DNA from: Mauremys mutica
Lineage: Eukaryota > Chordata > Testudines > Geoemydidae
Assembly: GCF_020497125.1 (NCBI RefSeq)
Contig: NC_059082.1
Location: 65,984,948 to 66,048,947 of the forward strand
Length of the DNA stretch: 64,000 nt
Direction: 5' to 3'
Part shown: positions 58,937 through 64,000 of the stretch, in pieces
Position numbering within the stretch: position 1 is the stretch's first letter
Layout of the letters: each line of letters starts with the position of its first letter
Position numbers and translations under genes: made by a program
The notes under the pieces: generated by a model
Seen by the model: the letters and a program-made list of their open reading frames with translations, nothing else
Told to the model about the DNA's origin: nothing
The model's database searches: none

Positions 58937-61017
58937 TCCTCCATCAGTGGTACTGGGCCATCTTTTGACTCTTTTACACTTGGTACTATTTCTGCCTGAG
59001 ATAATTCCATTTTTGTATTATTCTTACATAAAATGCAGTTCTTCCTAGTCTTCAGTCTATCCCTGTAAAACCAAATTTGAATAGGACAAAGCTAATTAGA
59101 AAGCCCTTTCTGACCTGGAGGAGGTCAGGTAGAGAAATCATGCAGAATAGAGAGCCTATGTGTTGTGCTGTGTAAACTCTATAGCCAGTAGAGTTGTATG
59201 AGTCCACGTCCATTGTTGACTAGTCTGATTATTTGGCACCCAAATTATAGGATGCAGGGACAACTGGGAACTGCAACCCCCACTGACCTGGATAATAGGA
59301 CCCCTCCAATGATTAACTCTCCTGTTATATGGTGCCTTACTAGACAGCCACCAGAACCCAAAAGGAACCACATCTCACCACCCTTGCTGCATATCAGTGG
59401 GAGATATCCAGATGCAGCACACCTAGACTGAGCATTTAAGTTTGCAGTCGGTAGTGCTGGCTGCCCTAGAAAGGTCTACCCACCACACAGATTATGTACA
59501 AAACAGCAGGTGGTAGTATCTTGGTAGTGAGGGCTTATAAAAATAGCATCAGCTTGAAAGAAGATCTGTATTGCATAATTTCTCTGTAATAACTGCAAAG
59601 GAGGGTGAACTCTAACATAAATGAAGAGTTGTCTTTTTGATGCAAAATTCACAATAAAACACGTTTGCAAAACCACAAATCTGTGGCCCCAGTTATGTGG
59701 TGTGTTAAAGCATATTTGTAGCTAATGCATTTGAAAAACATGGTTTTTTTTTTTTTTTATAAATATGTAGGTTTCTTCTGCATTGCTACCAAGGTAAGTT
59801 GTAGCATGGATTATTAGCAGAAGGATTATTACCTTTGCAGAATAAACTGCAAATACTACTTCTGCTGACTGCGGCAAGTTTTGGCAAAGACATTTGCAAA
59901 ATAGACTTCTTCCTTTCTTGAAATCTGCTCTAAGTGAGAGAAGAAAGGTTGTCTTGACTTTTTTGAGCAATACACTATTGGAAATGTTTAGAGAAATAGA
60001 GACTTACAAATAACTTACAATAGAAAGATGTTCTGCAACAGAGATGTTGTCATTTCCCCTTTATACTTTTGCTCATGTCACTCAACTTTCAAAAAATGAT
60101 AGAACAGAAACCTCAAAGGAAAATTGCAGACAACTATACGCTAGTGACAGTTCTAGCTTCTTTATATTCCTTAAAAGCAAAATTATCCTTCATGGGCTAT
60201 TAATTTTTAAAGTCATTTATCTTAGAGCAAAGCTGTATGTACAAAACATAATATATAACATCAACATAGTATGGTGTAGCTAGTGACTGAAGGCATTTTA
60301 ACATTATAACTCCAGGATAAACTGAACAAAAATGAACTGTTCATTACTTTAGTTATATCCACCCTGACACTTCCCGAGTCAAGTTTCCCTGTCATGCCTT
60401 CCAGCAGTCCTCCTTCTCTCTCTGCCATTTTCACGCTTCAAGAAACAGCGACAATAAAATACAAGACTAATAAATATCACTTCACTTTTATTTAACCTTC
60501 CCCACGGTGAACACTATGTTGATATGTGTATTAGACTACATACAGTATACGCCTGTTCATCCAAGTAGGATGGGGGACATGGATTTTATTGAGATAATTG
60601 GGAGTTTGGATAATTGAGAGGCCATCGAATAAGCAGTGAGGGAAACAAAAGTGCTATCACTTTCTGTATTTAGAAAAAGAGTGCACATTTATTGAAAACT
60701 AGATAAGCACAAACAAATCAGGTTCCCAGGAAATACTAGCTCACACAAAGCACACTGAATACAGACGCATAAGCAGTCACAGTAATCAGCTACAATACAC
60801 CGAAGAACTCTGTTATAGCAACCTGCTTTTTAGTACTATTTAATTTTTCTACTGTCTGCATGCATAACTTTTGGAGTAGCAAGATGTGCAGGTAGTTAAC
60901 GTTCTCCTGATGTCATCCAGTGTAAACACTTGTTCAATGCAGCAACTGCTGTCTGGTAGCTGATCCAAAGGTGCTGCTATCTTTGACTCTTCCTTGTTGT
61001 CCTCTTCAGCTGTGTCC
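58937..61017. other. Intron 2 stretch, mostly unrecognised
   Basis: AT-rich. Near 60530-60640 there are words such as CAGTATACGCCTGTTCATCC and GTTTGGATAATTGAGAG that could be a decayed Tigger-type end. No gene seen. Confidence 0.35.
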
Positions 61018-61290
61018 ATGAACTATATAGTGAATAGGATACTGAACAGGGACTCGGGAGACCTGTGTTGTATTCTCTGCTATGCCAGTGCCCTATTATA
61101 TGTCTTGGACTCTGGACAAGTTATTTCTGTTTTTCAATGTGCGCCTGGGGTCCCCTCTCACTCTTTATCCACCTTGTTTAGTTAAATTGTAAGCGCTTGG
61201 CTAAGGGACTCTCTCTATTTGTTCTGGGCACCGTGCCTTGATGCTCAACCTCAGTGAAGCCTCCAGGTGCCAATTGTAATATAAATAACA
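61018..61290 (+). repeat. MIR-type SINE with L2-like tail
   Basis: CAGGGACTCGGGAGACCTG, GACTCTGGACAAGTTATTTC and the tail TAAGCGCTTGGCTAAGGGAC follow the MIR order. A second short tail-like piece lies at 61483-61583. Confidence 0.65.
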
Positions 61291-61380
61291 TCTAGGTCCT
61301 TAGCTCTCCATTTCTGTTGCATACACAGACATTGCTACCTTTATGCTTCCTTGTTCTCATTTTTAAAAAATAAACAAATA

Positions 61381-61405
61381 GAGAGAGAGAGAGAGAGAGA
61401 GAGAG
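61381..61405. repeat. (GA)n microsatellite
   Basis: Twelve uninterrupted GA units. Confidence 0.95.
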
Positions 61406-62751
61406 TCTGGACCTTTACTAAAAATACGAAACCAACTATTTAATTCTCCTAAAATTATTCTTTGGACCACTTAATACAACCACCGAGGCTCTTGGGAGCA
61501 GAGACCTTGTTTTTTGTTTTGATAGCTAATTTTTATTGTTGTAAGGCACTCTGTTCACCCGTGTCACTATATAAATAAAACTGTACTAATTGAGGAAACC
61601 ACTGCATTGCTATCAATAAAGTGTCAGGGTTTTTTCCTTCATGTAGCCATTTGCATTTGTCAAGCTTTTTTCCACTCCTATACAGAATCCTAGTAGTAGT
61701 AGTAAAACACTAGAATAAACTTCTGTCATTCGTTAAATATTCAAAATGAAAGTGGTAAGGTGATTATTTTAAGCTTGTGTTTTTGTTAAATTTTCAATTC
61801 CTTTTTAAAAGTCACTAGTAAAATTTATTTCAAGTCAAGGCTATATCAGCATTCAGACTCTAGAAACTTTGAAGAAGCATGAAAAAGAAATTTTATAAAC
61901 CTTATAGTGATAGGTACAATTAAAATAAACTTTGTAATAGATTTTATGTAAAATCTATGTAGTTGAGAATTCTAAATTTGTTTAAGAGAACATGTTTTTC
62001 ATAGTTGTTACATTTATGGTCGCCACTGCAATGTGAGCCTCAATTCAGACCTCCTGGTAAATAAAGACTTTTTTTTAAAAAAAAAATCCAAACCCAGTTT
62101 TATAAAAATGGCTTCATGGATTCTAAAATCCAACTATGTGAAATTTACCTTTGTAACATTGTTCCTTTAAGTAAAATACATACATAGTTTTTTAGAAATG
62201 TAATACTTTAATTCATTTATAATAAACACATAGCAACTGTCTCTATATTTTAAAAGTATTATTTTCTCAAATGTAGAACAAACGTTTTTATTTTTATTTA
62301 ATGTAAAATAAACAAACACTCTCCAAAAACACATTTTTCTAACTTTTCATGACATCGTGTAAGTTTCTCCAGTGATTAAATATGCATGTCCCAAGAGTAA
62401 TAGGACTTCCTGTCAGCAGAATGATAAATATTTTAGACAGGCATATTATAAATCAGCCATGGGGGGGGAGGAAAACAAATTGATAAAGTGCACAATTACC
62501 CCCCCCCTTAAAATTAATCCCATGTTCTATTAATTGTTAAAACAATCTTGTACTATCTAAATGAGTTTCTTCAGGACACTAATTATGTTTTTGCTGAAGC
62601 AGTTCTAGTAATGAACAAAAACTCCATTCTTTTACGTAGCCGTAAAGTATAAACCAGATGTTTCATCGGTTGCTACCTTGTACACAAACTTGAATTAATC
62701 CAATGATTCTGCATTTTCCTCAATGGATCATCAGTCTGTATGATGTACCTA
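61406..62751. other. Intron 2 stretch, nothing recognised
   Basis: AT-rich, with G-run and C-run islands near 62461 and 62500. No gene seen. Confidence 0.4.
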
Positions 62752-62915
62752 GCCTCTGTTTGCCAGAAGCTGGGAATGGGCGACAGGGGATGGATCACTT
62801 GACGATTGCTTGTTCTGTTCATTCCCTCTGGGGCATCGGGCATTGGCCACTGTCAGAAGACAGGATACTGGGCTAGATGGACCTTTGGTCTGACCCAGTA
62901 TGGCCGTTCTTATGA
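62752..62915 (+). repeat. CR1-type LINE 3' end
   Basis: TTTGCCAGAAGCTGGGAATG, GGGCTAGATGGACCTTTGG and TCTGACCCAGTATGGCCG are followed by TTCTTATGATG, matching from recall the 3' end of a reptilian CR1 subfamily. A SINE carrying this tail is possible. Confidence 0.7.
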
Positions 62916-63315
62916 TGGAAAAAGGGGGTGAGAGATGATGTGTTTGATGCAAAATACTGACCACACATCCTTATGGCATCTACTGTTGGGGAATCTGTAA
63001 ATTGTCGTCGGCAGCCTTGTGCATTGAAAGGTATAGAGAATTGCAGAATACTAGCCATGGAAGGAAGGAAGGAGGGAGGCATGAAGGAAACAGACAGCAG
63101 AGAAGGCATCAAGCTTAGATGACTGATGGATACATTAAAAATATAATTAAAGAATAACATTGTACATTTTGTCATCTGCATATTTGCTTTATCTGCATAT
63201 CAGTATCATTTGGTTTTACTGTCAATGCTGTCTGTATAAACAAAATTAAGTGGTGGTGGTGGAAGAGTGTAGCATAAACATAAAAGGTAAAATAACTCAA
63301 CAATTCTTTTTATAG
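62916..63315 (+). other. End of intron 2
   Basis: A (GGAA/GGAG)n-like purine run lies at 63060-63080, and the acceptor is TTCTTTTTATAG. Nothing else is recognised. Confidence 0.5.
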
Positions 63316-63738
63316 GAACTCAGTGGCGAAAGGACCAAGAACAAGATTTGAAAAATGTCCTGAAGAACATTGACCAAGACATTCCATTGGTATTTGTCAG
63401 CGGAAATCATGATATTGGCAATGTTCCAACACCTGAAACAATAGATGATTATTGCAAGCACTGGGGAGATGATTACTTCAGTTTTTGGGTTGGAGGAGTT
63501 TTCTTTCTTGTGCTTAACTCTCAGTTATACTTTGATTCCTCTAAGTGTTCTGAGTTAAAGCAGGCCCAAGATGAGTGGCTTAATGCACAACTGGCTGTAG
63601 CTGAAAAACGGAAGTGTAAACATGTAATAGTATTTCAGCATATTCCTCTATTTCTACAAAACCCGGATGAAGACCATGACTATTTTAACTTGGAGAAGTC
63701 TATTCGGCACGAGCTGATGGAAAAGTTTCATAAAGCAG
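63316..63738 (+). CDS. CPPED1: CPPED1 exon 3, codons 95-235 plus one base
   Basis: Splicing GG from exon 2 and this exon gives Gly95, then [15 protein letters not shown]. The metallophosphoesterase GNHD motif is in VSGNHDIGN (residues 122-130), and Asn125 corresponds to the metal-binding Asn127 of human CPPED1. Further family words are [20 protein letters not shown], the KQAQDEWL helix, and IVFQHIPLF, whose histidine belongs to the conserved H motif. The donor GTATCATT at 63739 follows KFHKAG. In human the protein continues V-K-V-V-F-S-G-H-Y-H, so the final ligand motif lies in exon 4 beyond the window. The 423-bp exon keeps phase 1. Codons after 63738 in the open frame are intron read-through. 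Confidence 0.96.
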
Positions 63739-64000
63739 GTATCATTACTTTTTGCATTTGACTGATTTTTCTTTTCAGCACTGTGATGTGAACAGCTCAT
63801 ATCCTGGGATACAGTAAGTGGGCACTGGGTGGAGTTTGGGTTAAGAACTTTGTTTTGGGTTTGGCATAGGAAGGGAAATTTTTATTTTTAGCCTTTTTAA
63901 AAAGAAAAGCAGTTAGCGGTAAATGTGTAGTAGTTGGGCAGTATGTTATGTTTTTATAAGTAGAATAGAAATTAAGTAGAAGTAAAATTGAAAAGGAGAA
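63739..64000 (+). other. Start of CPPED1 intron 3
   Basis: AT-rich intronic DNA with no exon 4 sequence visible before the window ends. Confidence 0.85.

Larger units (their letters stand above)
24622..63315 (+). other. CPPED1 intron 2, about 38.7 kb
   Basis: The donor GTAAGA is at 24622 and the acceptor TTTTTATAG ends at 63315. It holds the nested and solitary transposable elements listed below and no supported host gene. Confidence 0.93.

Noticed and set aside
63739..63761. Stop codon after the exon 3 frame taken as the CPPED1 end
   Set aside because: The frame passes a consensus donor at 63739. Human CPPED1 continues with the metal-ligand GHYH region, so this is intron read-through.
1..64000. 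CRISPR arrays, operons, prophage or bacterial defence genes
   Set aside because: The repeats present are transposon, satellite or microsatellite sequences. Gene structure and SINE/LINE content are vertebrate.

Overview
This is a vertebrate nuclear window, almost certainly from a cryptodiran turtle. The genus cannot be named from sequence alone. The basis is a protein-coding gene split by very long introns, a tRNA-derived SINE of the turtle-type (CrySINE) family at 46.9 kb, CR1 and L2 LINE fragments, Penelope-like elements, and many non-autonomous hAT, Harbinger-like and Tigger-like DNA transposons. There are no operons, CRISPR arrays, prophages or other prokaryotic features.

The only gene I can support is CPPED1 (calcineurin-like phosphoesterase domain containing 1), on the + strand. 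Exon 1 (8226-8289) lies in a CpG island. Exon 2 (24403-24621) and exon 3 (63316-63738) follow after introns of about 16.1 kb and 38.7 kb. The three exons splice in phase and encode about 235 residues of a protein that is about 314 residues long in human. The last metal-binding histidine motif and the stop codon must lie beyond the window.

The rest is non-coding and dominated by transposable elements, many bounded here by their target-site duplications (TSDs). Upstream of the gene (1-7985) are a hAT right end, a TA-flanked element, a decayed BED/CGGBP1-like hAT transposase carrying a solo LTR and a MITE, a Charlie-like MITE, a MIR, and a short hAT MITE about 240 bp before the start codon. Intron 1 holds a head-to-head inverted Penelope-like pair, a hAT element with a 1.2 kb solo LTR inside, a second decayed hAT transposase, a Tigger MITE, Harbinger-like MITEs, and a 2.1 kb Harbinger-like element whose decayed reading frame repeats a GYQ[PS][YF]CT motif five times.

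Intron 2 holds nested insertions. A hAT sits inside a Harbinger-like MITE (30.7-32.7 kb). A young LTR element with no recognisable protein genes, its two 424-bp LTRs differing at two sites by eye, sits inside a hAT that itself sits inside a MIR (36.9-40.9 kb). A CrySINE interrupts a Penelope-like reverse transcriptase at its catalytic motif (46.5-48.5 kb). CR1 and L2 fragments and several ancient palindromic repeats make up much of the remainder. I found no undescribed multi-gene system. The most unusual items are the young non-autonomous LTR element, the GYQ repeat transposon, the inverted Penelope pair, and a C-rich minisatellite shared by two different hAT families.
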